From: Mycolicibacterium sp. TY81 | GTDB lineage: Bacteria; Actinomycetota; Actinomycetes; Mycobacteriales; Mycobacteriaceae | Assembly: GCF_018326285.1 (NCBI RefSeq) | Contig: NZ_AP023362.1 | Span: 4,650,001-4,714,000 of the forward strand | DNA length: 64,000 bases | Reading direction: 5' to 3' | Part shown: in pieces, positions 34,022 to 42,979 of the stretch | Layout: every line of letters starts with the position of its first letter | Position numbering within the stretch: the first letter of the stretch is position 1 | Position numbers and translations under genes: made by a program | The notes under the pieces: model-generated | Seen by the model: only the letters and a program-made list of their open reading frames with translations | Told to the model about the DNA's origin: nothing | The model's database searches: none

Positions 34022-34705
34022 ATGAACGCGGCCACCCCGACTCCCCGCCGCGGACGGCCGCCAAAGGCGCTGGCACAGCTGACGCGATCGACGATTCGGG
34101 AAGCGGCACTGACCGTCATCGACCAGGACGGCATCGCCGCGGTCAGCATGCGGTCCGTCAGCCGTCTGCTCGGCGTCGACGCCAAGAGCCTCTACCATCA
34201 TGTCGCCGACAAGGACGATCTGCTGGACGCCGTCGCCGAACATCTGCTCGGGCAGCTGCGACCACCGGCGCCCACCGGCGAGTTGCGGACCGACCTGCGG
34301 GCCCTCGCCTACGAGTTCCGGCGCGTGACCCTCGCCCACCCGGAGGCCGCGACGCTCGTGCTGACCCGGCAGATGTCGACGCTCGCCGGACTCGCGCCCG
34401 TCGAGGCTCTCCTGTCGATCCTGCATCGGGCCGGCGCCGGCCCCGAGCTCGCCGTGCGACTCACCCGTGTCCTGGTGGCCGCCGTCGTCGGGATGCTGCT
34501 GCGCGAGGTGTCCGCCGGCCCCACCTTCGGCAGCGGAAAGTCCGCCGACATCGCCGCCCGGCAGGCCGAACTGGAAGATTCCGCGCTCCCGGAAGTGGTT
34601 GCGTGCGCACCTTTTCTCGCCCGGTTCGACCGGGACCGGGAATTCGCGTCGGGCGTGGACTTGCTCGCGGATTTCGCCGCATTCCAGCTGGTGAGCCTGA
34701 CATAG
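34022..34705 (+). CDS. TetR-family regulator (TetR_C type)
   Basis: A 227-residue regulator. A basic N-terminus (PRRGRPPK) precedes the helix-turn-helix at about 20-65 ([30 protein letters not shown]). The C-terminal domain resembles that of tetracycline-repressor-like proteins (TetR_C, PF02909). GAGG lies just before the ATG. It is 7 bp upstream of the acyltransferase gene and thus in one operon with it, and diverges from the NTF2/MBL pair across the large inverted repeat. Confidence 0.88.
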   Translation: MNAATPTPRRGRPPKALAQLTRSTIREAALTVIDQDGIAAVSMRSVSRLLGVDAKSLYHHVADKDDLLDAVAEHLLGQLRPPAPTGELRTDLRALAYEFRRVTLAHPEAATLVLTRQMSTLAGLAPVEALLSILHRAGAGPELAVRLTRVLVAAVVGMLLREVSAGPTFGSGKSADIAARQAELEDSALPEVVACAPFLARFDRDREFASGVDLLADFAAFQLVSLT

Positions 34706-34712
34706 TGCTGCC

Positions 34713-36050
34713 ATGCGGTTGCTGAGTGCTGTCGACACGATGTTCTACCGGATGGAGTCCGACCGGACGCCCATGCACATCGGCGCCCTGCTGACGTTCC
34801 GACTGCCCGACGGCGCCGGGCCGAACTACGTCCGCACCCTGTACAACGCATTCGCCGAGCTGTCGTTCCTGCCGTTCCCGTTCGACAGCGCCGTCGTCGA
34901 CGGCCTGCTGCCCGAGTGGCGCGAGGTCCGCCCGGACCCGGAGTACCACGTCCGGCTGTCAGCGCTGCCGTATCCGGGGAGCGAGGCCGATCTGGGCACC
35001 CTGGTCGCCCGGCTGCACGCGCACCCGCTCGACATGCGCCGGCCACTGTGGGAAGCGCACTTCATCGAGGGCCTGTCCGACGGTCGCTTCGCCATGTACT
35101 TCAAGGCCCACCACTGTGCGGTGGACGGCATGGGCGCGATCAACACCATCAAGAAGTGGTTGAGCACCGAGCCGGACCGCTACGTGCCGCTGTCCGAGGC
35201 CGGACCGAAGGCCGAGGTGCCCGACCGGAACCGGGTCGCGTCGGTCGCCTACGAGCTGTGGAACCGGACGACGGACGGCGTCGCGGGTTCTGCCGAGTTG
35301 GTGAAGAGCCTGGTCGGCATGATCGGCGGCGACAACAGCCACGTCGGCGCCACGCTGGGCACGCCGCGCGCGCCGTTCAACGCCACCCTCACGCCGCAGC
35401 GCCGGCTCGCGGTCGAGGTGCTCGAACTGGGCCGCCTCAAGGCCATCGCCAAGGCCACCGAGACAACCGTCAACGACGTGACACTCGCCGTGTGTGGCGC
35501 GGCGCTGCGCCGCTACCTCGACGAGCAGGGCGAGCTGCCCGAGCAGACACTGACCGCCTCGGTGCCGGTGGGCTGGGAGCGCGACGAGGACACCTTGAAT
35601 GCGGCCGCGGGCTTCGTCTGCCCTTTGGCGACAACAGAATCGGACCCGTTGCAGCGGCTGGCAGTGATCAACGCCTCGACCACGCGCGGCAAGAAGGAAC
35701 TGCTCGCGATGTCACCGAATGCCCTGAACCACTACACGTTGATGGGGCTGCTGCCACTGACGATCGGGCAGAAAACCGGTGCGCTCACCAAGATTCCGCC
35801 GTTGTTCAACCTCACGGTGTCCAACGTGGTCCTGACCAGAGAACCGCTGTACCTCGGTGGCGCGCAGCTGGAATTGATCGCTCCGGTCTCTTTCCTGTGC
35901 GACGGCTACGGACTGAACATCACCCTGGTCGGCTACACCGACAAGGTCATCCTCGGCTTCGTCGGCTGCCGGGACACCATGCCGCACCTGCAGCGCCTGG
36001 CGGTCTATTCACGCGAGGCGCTCGACGAATTGGAGCGGGCCGCCGCATAG
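34713..36050 (+). CDS. Wax ester synthase / diacylglycerol acyltransferase (WS/DGAT)
   Basis: A 445-residue acyltransferase using acyl-CoA to esterify a long-chain alcohol or diacylglycerol. The catalytic HHCAVDG motif is at 133-139, preceded by [17 protein letters not shown]; the C-terminal half has the family's [18 protein letters not shown] motif. Family size is about 450-480, so it is full length. It follows the TetR gene by 7 bp. Mycobacteria encode many paralogs; this one would contribute to storage lipid or export of an acylated product under TetR control. Confidence 0.92.
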   Translation: MRLLSAVDTMFYRMESDRTPMHIGALLTFRLPDGAGPNYVRTLYNAFAELSFLPFPFDSAVVDGLLPEWREVRPDPEYHVRLSALPYPGSEADLGTLVARLHAHPLDMRRPLWEAHFIEGLSDGRFAMYFKAHHCAVDGMGAINTIKKWLSTEPDRYVPLSEAGPKAEVPDRNRVASVAYELWNRTTDGVAGSAELVKSLVGMIGGDNSHVGATLGTPRAPFNATLTPQRRLAVEVLELGRLKAIAKATETTVNDVTLAVCGAALRRYLDEQGELPEQTLTASVPVGWERDEDTLNAAAGFVCPLATTESDPLQRLAVINASTTRGKKELLAMSPNALNHYTLMGLLPLTIGQKTGALTKIPPLFNLTVSNVVLTREPLYLGGAQLELIAPVSFLCDGYGLNITLVGYTDKVILGFVGCRDTMPHLQRLAVYSREALDELERAAA

Positions 36051-36060
36051 GCCGCTGGTA

Positions 36061-36072
36061 GAATCTCGATTC
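36061..36072 (+). promoter_or_regulatory. Palindrome abutting a TetR start codon
   Basis: GAATC-TC-GATTC lies immediately before the GTG at 36073. It leaves no room for a ribosome site, which suggests a leaderless or autorepressed message. Position and symmetry are the only evidence. Confidence 0.35.
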
Positions 36073-36711
36073 GTGATCGAGTCTTCGTCGGTGAGCCAGC
36101 CGGCTGTTCGCACCGCGGTGCAGCGCCGCGGCATCGAACGCACCCAGGCGATCCTCGATTCCGCCGAGACGATCCTCGCCGAACAGGGTTATGCCGCAGC
36201 CACTCTCAAGGCGATCGGCGAGCATGCCGGCATCCCGACGGCGTCGCTCTACCACTACTTCGCGGACCGGGGGCAGGTCGAGGCCGAGCTCGTGCGGCGC
36301 CACATCCCGGTCATCGACGAGCGCTTCGCGGCATCGCTGTACGGCAACAAGATCCGGACGCTGCGCGACGGCGTCGACGCGATGATCGACCCACTGCTCG
36401 CCTACTTCCGGGAGAATCCCGGATTCGTGCAGCTGTGGTTCGCGGGCCGCAGCGCGACACTGTCCGAGCTGGGCGGGTTGTTCGACGAATCCTGGGCAGA
36501 AAAGCTGTGGCACTTCCTCATCGAGCACGAACTCATCACCGCAGCGACCCCGTTGTTCGCCGTCCAGTTGATGTTCGAGGTCGGTGATCGGCTCTTCGAC
36601 GTGGCGTTCCAGCGCTCCCCCAAGGGCGATGACGCCACCATGGACGAGGGCCGGCGCATGCTCACCGCGTACCTGACGACATTCGCCCCATCAGATACCA
36701 GGTCTGCATGA
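36073..36711 (+). CDS. TetR-family regulator, paralog A
   Basis: A 212-residue regulator, 22 bp downstream of the acyltransferase. The helix-turn-helix region (AATLKAIGEHAGIPTASLYHYFADRG) and much of the ligand domain match the TetR at 40029-40667 nearly residue for residue. GTG at 36073 is used; a second GTG 18 bp later is an alternative. It overlaps the convergent cyclase gene by 50 bp. The pair of paralogs brackets a saccharopine-dehydrogenase-like gene and a membrane protein, their probable targets. Confidence 0.87.
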   Translation: MIESSSVSQPAVRTAVQRRGIERTQAILDSAETILAEQGYAAATLKAIGEHAGIPTASLYHYFADRGQVEAELVRRHIPVIDERFAASLYGNKIRTLRDGVDAMIDPLLAYFRENPGFVQLWFAGRSATLSELGGLFDESWAEKLWHFLIEHELITAATPLFAVQLMFEVGDRLFDVAFQRSPKGDDATMDEGRRMLTAYLTTFAPSDTRSA

Positions 36712-37864
36712 CCCCCTTGCCCTTGACCTCGACGGCACCCCGCTCCTCCAGCACGAATGCGTCCTTGAGCCGCTCATAGACGTTGTGCGGCACCTGGATT
36801 CGGCCCTCGACATCGGTGGTTTCCATGCGGGCGGCGACGTTGACCGCGTCGCCCCACACGTCGTAGAAGAACTTGCGTGCGCCCACCACACCCGCGACCA
36901 CCGGTCCGGCCGCCAGCCCGATGCGCAGTGGCACCCGCCGCCCGTTGGGGTCCGTCAGCTCGGCCACTGCGCCGACCATGTCGAGAGCCAGGTCAGCCAG
37001 CGCCTCCAGATGGTCGGGCCGCGGCTCGGGAACCCCGCTGACGATCATGTAGGAGTCGCCGCTCGTCTTGATCTTCTCCAGGCCATGGCGGTCCACCAGG
37101 GTGTCGAGGTCGGTGTAGAGGCCATCGAGGAACCGGACCAACTCGGTCGGCGTGGTATCGCTTGCGCGCTGGGTGAATCCGGCGATGTCGGCGAACAGCA
37201 CCGAGGCGTCGTCGTAGCGGTCGGCGATGACGTCCCGGTGCGGATCCTTCAGTCGCTGCGCGATCTTCGCCGGCAGAATGTTGGCCAGCAGCGACTCGGA
37301 CCGTTCGTATTCGGCGGCCAAAGCGGTTTCCGCACGGTCTATTTCGCGCATCGCGTACCAGATGGTCGCAACCACCAGCACCCATGACGAGATCACCGAG
37401 ATGAGGAATCCGACGGTCGTGACCCACTGCGGTTGCGCCCCGGTGTCCATCGGCACGAGGTACTGCAGCGCGATGATGAGGCCCGCGCCCACCGCCGCCA
37501 CCACCGATGCCACCACGATGTGCTCGATGCCGAGGACCAGCACCACGAGCGAGGCGGCGACCAGGAAGTACAACTGCTGGCCGGACCCCCGTCCCACATA
37601 GGTGGTCACGAGAGTGGTCAGGAAGTACGCGATGGCGATGAAGGTCAGCGGCGCGATGAGCTCCCCGAACCGGTACAACCGGGGGATCACGAGGTAGACC
37701 GGGGCGCACAGAACGGCGAGGGCGCCGATCCAGACGCCCGCCTCACCGGCGAACATCGACAGCGTCCCGAGGAAGGCGGCGACGACAGAGCCGATCCTGG
37801 CGGCCACCGTGAGGACCCGTCGGCGACGCGCCAGACTCTCGGCGGACGCAGCCCTCGGCGACAT
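36662..37864 (-). CDS. Membrane-bound class III adenylate/guanylate cyclase
   Basis: A 400-residue protein with six N-terminal membrane helices (to about residue 175) and a C-terminal cyclase domain. Metal-binding aspartates are in VLFADIAGFT and TSGDSYM; the adenine-selecting lysine (EKIKTSG) and aspartate (FFYDVWGD) and the transition-state Asn/Arg (VNVAARM) are all present, so it should make cAMP and be active as a homodimer. No HAMP domain is evident. It ends within the 3' end of the convergent TetR gene. The input signal of the membrane part is unknown. Confidence 0.92.
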   Translation of the reverse strand: MSPRAASAESLARRRRVLTVAARIGSVVAAFLGTLSMFAGEAGVWIGALAVLCAPVYLVIPRLYRFGELIAPLTFIAIAYFLTTLVTTYVGRGSGQQLYFLVAASLVVLVLGIEHIVVASVVAAVGAGLIIALQYLVPMDTGAQPQWVTTVGFLISVISSWVLVVATIWYAMREIDRAETALAAEYERSESLLANILPAKIAQRLKDPHRDVIADRYDDASVLFADIAGFTQRASDTTPTELVRFLDGLYTDLDTLVDRHGLEKIKTSGDSYMIVSGVPEPRPDHLEALADLALDMVGAVAELTDPNGRRVPLRIGLAAGPVVAGVVGARKFFYDVWGDAVNVAARMETTDVEGRIQVPHNVYERLKDAFVLEERGAVEVKGKGVMQTWYLMGRMSSGTR

Positions 37865-37940
37865 GACCGGCAGCCTAGCGCCGAAAGCGCACGTCACGAG
37901 GGGCATTGACAGTGCATCCACGCGAAACCTAAACTCGATC

Positions 37941-37955
37941 TCAATTCGATATTGA
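37941..37955. promoter_or_regulatory. Palindrome upstream of the saccharopine-dehydrogenase-like gene
   Basis: TCAAT-TCGAT-ATTGA, 41-55 bp before the ATG at 37996 in an AT-rich promoter stretch. A plausible TetR site, given the two TetR genes flanking the operon. Confidence 0.45.
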
Positions 37956-37995
37956 TTTCTGTCGATGCGAGATGACCCCTCAGAAGGAGAAGATC

Positions 37996-39249
37996 ATGGC
38001 CAACACCCGACGGCGGGTCGTCTTCATCGGCGCGGCCGGTGAGATGTGTCGCCTGGCCATCGAACGATTCGCCGTGGCCGCGGGCGATTGGGAGCTCGCG
38101 CTCTACGACATCCGGCCGGAACTGCTCGAGCCGCTGATCAAGAAGCTGCCGAGTGGGCTGGCGACGGCCGCCCGGCTCGATCTGTATGACCGCGACGGCC
38201 TGCAGACCGCCATCGACGGCGCGGCACTCGTCGTGCTCGGCGCCGGCCCGTACAACCGCACCGCAGGTCCGGTGATGGAAGCCTGTCTGGCAGCCGGGGT
38301 GCCGTACCTCGATTTCGATGACGACATCGAAAGCACCTTGCACGCACTGACTCTGGGCGATGCGGCCAAGGCGGCCGGTGTTCCGATGTACATCGGCTGC
38401 GGCGCCTCGCCCGGTATCACCAACGTCTTGGCCGCCGATGCGGCGGCCGAACTGGACACCGTCGAGAACATCGACGTCTACTGGGTGGTGGGCGACGAGC
38501 GCGGTTCGATCGGTCGCGCGGTGCTCGACCACATGCTGCGCGTCGCCGCGGGTCCCTGCATGACGTGGGAGAACGGCGGACCGGTGATGCACCAGTCGTG
38601 GCTGGAGACCCGGTGGACGGACCTGGGCGGTGGGCTGGGCCTGACGTTGGTGCACGAGACGGCCCATCCCGAACCCGTGACGCTGCCGCGGAAGTACCCC
38701 GATGCCAAGAACATTCGTTGCTTCGGCGGCCTGGATCCGGCGCCCTACAACGGCCTGGTCCGGGGCGTCGGCCTGGCCGTGCAGAAGGGCCAGATGCCCG
38801 TCGAGAAGGCCATCGACTTCATGGAATCGCTGCTCACCGGCGGAGTGGGCAGTGTCGCAGGCTGGCGCCACGGTCTGTCGGGAATGTGGGACCTGGTGCA
38901 TACCGGTGAGTCGACGCGCCTCGAGCTGCTCACGTTCCTCGCCAAAGCTGCAGCGGGCCATACCTTCCCGTACAAATCGGGACTGAAGGTGGAGGTGACC
39001 GGACTCAAGGACGGCATCCCCACCGTCGCCAGCCGTCGTACGCCGGTCGCGGGCCCCGGCACGTATCTGTTCACCGACATGGCGGCCGCCACGGGCACCG
39101 CCTGCGCGGCGTTCATGGTGGTGGCGCTCGAATCCGGCAGCCGTGCCGGCGTTTTCACGCCCGAGGAATGGGCCGAACCGGCACTGTTCTACTCCGCGCT
39201 GGAGCGGGTCGGCACGCCGACCGCCGAACTTCCCGTCGGCGCGCACTAG
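37996..39249 (+). CDS. Saccharopine dehydrogenase-like NAD(P)-binding protein
   Basis: A 417-residue protein with an N-terminal Rossmann fold (RRVVFIGAAGEMCRLAIERF; the glycine-rich turn is GAAGEM) and the VLGAGPYNRTAGPVMEACLAAG segment of the saccharopine dehydrogenase/SDH-like family. The C-terminal part resembles family members that act on lipids or small metabolites rather than saccharopine. AGAAGGAG precedes the ATG. It is 11 bp upstream of a membrane protein gene with which it forms an operon bracketed by paralogous TetR genes. Substrate unknown. Confidence 0.82.
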   Translation: MANTRRRVVFIGAAGEMCRLAIERFAVAAGDWELALYDIRPELLEPLIKKLPSGLATAARLDLYDRDGLQTAIDGAALVVLGAGPYNRTAGPVMEACLAAGVPYLDFDDDIESTLHALTLGDAAKAAGVPMYIGCGASPGITNVLAADAAAELDTVENIDVYWVVGDERGSIGRAVLDHMLRVAAGPCMTWENGGPVMHQSWLETRWTDLGGGLGLTLVHETAHPEPVTLPRKYPDAKNIRCFGGLDPAPYNGLVRGVGLAVQKGQMPVEKAIDFMESLLTGGVGSVAGWRHGLSGMWDLVHTGESTRLELLTFLAKAAAGHTFPYKSGLKVEVTGLKDGIPTVASRRTPVAGPGTYLFTDMAAATGTACAAFMVVALESGSRAGVFTPEEWAEPALFYSALERVGTPTAELPVGAH

Positions 39250-39260
39250 AGGAGCTGGTC

Positions 39261-39941
39261 ATGGATCTGAAGACCGCGCTGTACGCGCTCGCCGACATCT
39301 TCATGATCGTCGCCGGTTTCACCTACGGCTTCAAGTTCATTCGCAACTACCAGAATTACCTGCTGGGCCTCGAGTGGATCATCGTCGCGTCGTCGGGCAC
39401 CAACTTCCTGGTGTACGGACTGGTCGGCGCGAATGAGAGCAGCCCGATGTACCACGCGGCGTTCTTCCTCGACGCCTTCTCCCGATCTGTCGGCATCACC
39501 GTGATCCTGGTTCTCGGCCTCATGAAGGTCACGCACGGGTACAAGCCGTCGATTGCCGTCGACATCGGTGTTTTCGGGCTCGCGATCATCGGTGGACTCG
39601 TGATGTCGTTGTTCGCCGAGGACCTCGGCGTCGCCGGAGCCATCTTCTACGTGGTCATGAATGTCCTGACGACGCTGTTCCTGTTCTATTTCGCCTGGCG
39701 ACTGTGGCAGGTCGGCGCACACGGCAACGCGATATCCGTTGCCGCCGTGACCATTGCGGCGGCTGCGATCGCCGGAATCTACGACTTCTACCGCATCCCC
39801 GGCGACGATCAGCACCACACGATCTTCTACATCCTGGCGCTGACCACCTGGGCCGCTCAGATGACGGTGTACTACTACGGTTATCGCACCCTGGACCGCC
39901 ATAGCGCGCACGCACGAACCGAAACGGCGCTCGTCGCATAG
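39261..39941 (+). CDS. Seven-helix-like membrane protein of unknown function
   Basis: A 226-residue hydrophobic protein with about seven membrane segments (starting near residues 5, 38, 65, 95, 120, 150 and 190), rich in aromatic residues. GAGGAG lies 6-10 bases upstream of the ATG at 39261, in the wake of the saccharopine-dehydrogenase-like gene. I do not recognise a family; there are no transporter or enzyme motifs. Operon context suggests it serves the same, probably lipid-related, pathway. Confidence 0.78.
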   Translation: MDLKTALYALADIFMIVAGFTYGFKFIRNYQNYLLGLEWIIVASSGTNFLVYGLVGANESSPMYHAAFFLDAFSRSVGITVILVLGLMKVTHGYKPSIAVDIGVFGLAIIGGLVMSLFAEDLGVAGAIFYVVMNVLTTLFLFYFAWRLWQVGAHGNAISVAAVTIAAAAIAGIYDFYRIPGDDQHHTIFYILALTTWAAQMTVYYYGYRTLDRHSAHARTETALVA

Positions 39942-40028
39942 CCTTTTCCGAGACCGTTGCCATCCGGCACCGTGTCCACGCGATACTCGGAAGCACGTCG
40001 ACGACACGAGTGGTTAAGCTCTCGAACA

Positions 40029-40667
40029 ATGCCCAGTACATCGCCTTCAAGCGCCGGCCGGTCCCGTCCGGCAGCAGTTCAACGCCGCGGCGTGGAGCGC
40101 ACACAGGCGCTCCTCGACGCGGCCGAAACGCTGCTCAGCGAGCAGGGCTACGCGGCCGCCACGCTCAAAGCCGTCGGCGAGCTGGCCGGCATCCCGACCG
40201 CGTCGGTCTACCACTACTTCGCGGACCGTCATCAGCTCGAAGCCGAACTCGTGCAACGGCATATCGCCGCGATCGACGACATCCTGACGGCTGCGCTCGA
40301 GCGCAGCCGCGCCCGCACCCTGCGCGGCGCCATCAACGTGCTGATCGACACCATGGTCGACTACTTCCGTGAGCACCGCAGCCTGATCGCGCTGTGGTTC
40401 GTCGAACGCACGTCTGCCGTCGGTGAATCCGCCCGCGCCGCCGACGAAGCGTGGGCCGAACAGTTCTGGCGGTACCTCATCGAGCGCGAGCTGTTGCATC
40501 CGGACACACCGGTCCTGGTCGTGCTGCTGACCTTCGAGGCCGGCAACCGACTTCTCGACGTCGCCTTCCGACAGTCGCCGACCGGCGACGAGGTCGTCAT
40601 CGACGAAGTGCGACGGATGAGTACCGCCTATCTGGAGACCTACGCCCCCACGAAGCGGGCGCGCTGA
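40029..40667 (+). CDS. TetR-family regulator, paralog B
   Basis: A 212-residue regulator, the same length as the TetR at 36073 and clearly its paralog: both have AVQRRG.ERTQA, LDxAETxLxEQGYAAATLKA, PTASxYHYFADR and an ending around RRMxTAYLxT(Y/F)AP. It starts at ATG 40029, 87 bp after the membrane protein gene. It ends 1 bp from a convergent third TetR gene. Whether the two paralogs share operators is unknown. Confidence 0.88.
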   Translation: MPSTSPSSAGRSRPAAVQRRGVERTQALLDAAETLLSEQGYAAATLKAVGELAGIPTASVYHYFADRHQLEAELVQRHIAAIDDILTAALERSRARTLRGAINVLIDTMVDYFREHRSLIALWFVERTSAVGESARAADEAWAEQFWRYLIERELLHPDTPVLVVLLTFEAGNRLLDVAFRQSPTGDEVVIDEVRRMSTAYLETYAPTKRAR

Positions 40668-40668
40668 G

Positions 40669-41295
40669 TCAGCCCGCCGCGGCCGCGATGGCGTCGCTGA
40701 GCATGCGCGCGCACAGCGCGATGTAGTCCGCGCGGGAAATGACGACGTCGCCGGCAGCGAGCGCGACCGCGGCGTCCACCTGGCCGCCGACGAGTACCCG
40801 TGTCGCCATGGCCAGACGGCCGGTCGTCCGGTCGTCCATGGGGCCGACGACGGCGGCCACCTGCTCGGTCACGAACGCGACATACTGATCGGTCGCCACC
40901 CTCTTCCGTGCCGCGACGGCCGCGACGCCGGCGGATTCGGCGTACAACCGCGCCCTGGGTACATCGCTGATGATGACGTCGTAGAACACGGCCAGCGCGG
41001 CGCTCGCCCGCTCGACGATGTCGGGCCCGCAGGCGTCCACGGCCGCCAGCGTCTGCGTGAAAACGTCCCGCATCACGTCGTCGAACAGGGCGGCGAGCAG
41101 TTCGTCACGGTTCGCGAAATGCTCGTAGAAGTACCGCTGGCTGAGCCGCGCCCGCCGGCAGACGGTGTTCATCCGCAATCCGGCGACGCCCACCTCCGCG
41201 ACTTCGTCCAGGCCCGCCGCGATCAGGCGATTCCGACGGTCCTGCACGCGCTGATCGGCGTTCACACCACGGAAAGGCCGCGTCACGGTCGTCAT
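40669..41295 (-). CDS. TetR-family regulator
   Basis: A 208-residue regulator with helix-turn-helix at about 32-70 (VAGLRMNTVCRRARLSQRYFYEHFANRDELL) and a helical ligand domain. It diverges from the fused GXWXG-alcohol dehydrogenase gene; three TGTTCC/GGAACA half-sites stand between them, so it probably represses that gene and itself. Not closely similar to the neighbouring TetR pair. Confidence 0.88.
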   Translation of the reverse strand: MTTVTRPFRGVNADQRVQDRRNRLIAAGLDEVAEVGVAGLRMNTVCRRARLSQRYFYEHFANRDELLAALFDDVMRDVFTQTLAAVDACGPDIVERASAALAVFYDVIISDVPRARLYAESAGVAAVAARKRVATDQYVAFVTEQVAAVVGPMDDRTTGRLAMATRVLVGGQVDAAVALAAGDVVISRADYIALCARMLSDAIAAAAG

Positions 41296-41316
41296 ATCTC
41301 AATCTTGACACAGCCC

Positions 41317-41340
41317 TGTTCCAGGAACACTATTGTTCCT
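41317..41340. promoter_or_regulatory. Overlapping TetR operators between tetR and the fusion dehydrogenase
   Basis: TGTTCC-A-GGAACA (41317-41329) overlaps AGGAACA-CTAT-TGTTCCT (41323-41340), giving three alternating half-sites. TTGACA at 41305-41310 could be the -35 of the dehydrogenase promoter, so binding would block RNA polymerase. Confidence 0.7.
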
Positions 41341-41389
41341 ACTTCGGCCCGATCGGCCACCATCCACAGCACGCCAAGAAAGGCCGCCG

Positions 41390-42970
41390 ATGAACCTCAC
41401 CGATCGATTCCAGGACCTGATCGACCGCGGCGTCGCCCCGACGCTCGACCAGCTCGACGCGTTGTACGACGACGCGTCCGCCGTCGACGTCGACGATGTG
41501 CTCGGCGAATGGGCGGGCGGCGTGTTCGGCCTGGGCCACCCCGCCGAAGCGCAGCTGGAGGCGATCAAGTGGGCCGGCAAGTCCTTCGGCGCCGCCGATG
41601 ACGTCGCACCGATCGTCTGCTTCGACGACGCGGGACGCCGTTTCGTGAACCCCATCTTCGGCGGCGCGAGCCTGCGGCTGGCGGACTACCGCGGCAGCGC
41701 AACCGCCACGATGACCTACCACGACCTGCCGATGGCGGATCATTTCCGGAAGATCTCCGACACCATCCTCATCGGGGCGATGGAAGCGCCGGGGCAGAGC
41801 CGGGCCGGCTACTTCTACCTGACTCGGATGGCCACCACCGAGCGGCCACGCGATCCCGAGTTCGTCTCGTGCGAACCGGCCCGCACCGCCGACGCCGCTG
41901 TCCTGCGCGCACCGGGCCAACCGTTCGAGGTCACCCAGGTCGAGCTCGAAAGTCCGCGCCCCGACGAGGTTCTCGTGCGTATCGAGGCGGTCGGCATCTG
42001 TCACAGCGACCTCGTGATCGCCGGAATGGCGCAGCCCCAACAACTTCCGATGGTTCTCGGCCATGAAGGCGCGGGCGTCATCGAGGCCGTCGGGGCCGAC
42101 GTGGCGGACCTCCTGCCCGGCGATCACGTCGTGCTCAGCTACGCGTGGTGCGGCGAGTGCACCAACTGCAGACGCGACCGGATGGCGTACTGCTCGCGGT
42201 CCAACATGCTCAACCTCACCGGCGCCCGGCTCGACGGCAGCGGTGGCATGCGGATCGGCACCACGCCGGTGCATGCCCGCTTCTGCGGCCAATCCTCTTT
42301 CGCCACATACGCTCTCGCCGTTGCTCACACCGTGGTACGCGTCCCGAAGGACGTGCCGTTCGACGTACTCGCTCCCCTCGGTTGCGGCGTCCAGACCGGC
42401 GCGGGCACGGTACTGAACGCGCTGCGCCCCGAGCCGGGTTCATCGATCGCGGTGTTCGCCGCGGGCTCGGTGGGGCTGTCGGCCATCATGGCCGCGAAGG
42501 TGGCCGGCTGCGAACGGATCATCGCCGTGGACCCCAAACCGCAACGGCGGGAGCTCGCGGTGTCGTTGGGCGCCACCGACGCCGTCGATCCCGCCTACGC
42601 CCGAAGCGCCGTCCGGTCCGGCGTCGACTACGCCGTCGACTGCATCGGCAAACCGGAATCCGCGCGCGCCGCGATCGCCAGCCTGGCGTCGCCCGGCGTC
42701 TGCGCCGTCGTCGGCCTCCAGGGCCTGAGCACCCCGATCCAGGTCGACCTCGCGAAGCTCGTCGGCAAGGGTCAGACCCTCTGCGGCGTCGTCGAAGGCC
42801 AGGCGGTGCCACGCCGATTCATCCCGACGCTCATCGACCTGTACCGCAGCGGTGCGCTACCCGTCGACCGCTTGATCACCACGTTCGGGCTCGACGAGAT
42901 CAACGAGGCCATCGCGGCGACGCAACGCGGAGATGTCGTCAAAGCCGTGCTGCTGCCCGCGGGCCGGTAG
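41390..42970 (+). CDS. Fusion: GXWXG/DUF4334 domain + zinc alcohol dehydrogenase
   Basis: A 526-residue protein. Residues 1-150 match the small GXWXG-DUF4334 proteins (G39-E-W-A-G43, then FVNPIFGGASLRLADYRG and YFYLTRM). Residues about 160-526 are a medium-chain dehydrogenase of the aryl-/benzyl-alcohol type, with catalytic zinc ligands C204 and H225 (GHEGAG) and a Cys in LGCGVQTG, structural zinc C254, C257, C260 and C268, and Rossmann GSVGLSA. AAAGG precedes the ATG. These two families normally are separate genes; no frame change or stop is seen at the junction, so this is a real in-frame fusion. It would oxidise an alcohol to an aldehyde. Confidence 0.88.
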   Translation: MNLTDRFQDLIDRGVAPTLDQLDALYDDASAVDVDDVLGEWAGGVFGLGHPAEAQLEAIKWAGKSFGAADDVAPIVCFDDAGRRFVNPIFGGASLRLADYRGSATATMTYHDLPMADHFRKISDTILIGAMEAPGQSRAGYFYLTRMATTERPRDPEFVSCEPARTADAAVLRAPGQPFEVTQVELESPRPDEVLVRIEAVGICHSDLVIAGMAQPQQLPMVLGHEGAGVIEAVGADVADLLPGDHVVLSYAWCGECTNCRRDRMAYCSRSNMLNLTGARLDGSGGMRIGTTPVHARFCGQSSFATYALAVAHTVVRVPKDVPFDVLAPLGCGVQTGAGTVLNALRPEPGSSIAVFAAGSVGLSAIMAAKVAGCERIIAVDPKPQRRELAVSLGATDAVDPAYARSAVRSGVDYAVDCIGKPESARAAIASLASPGVCAVVGLQGLSTPIQVDLAKLVGKGQTLCGVVEGQAVPRRFIPTLIDLYRSGALPVDRLITTFGLDEINEAIAATQRGDVVKAVLLPAGR

Positions 42971-42979
42971 TAGCGACAC

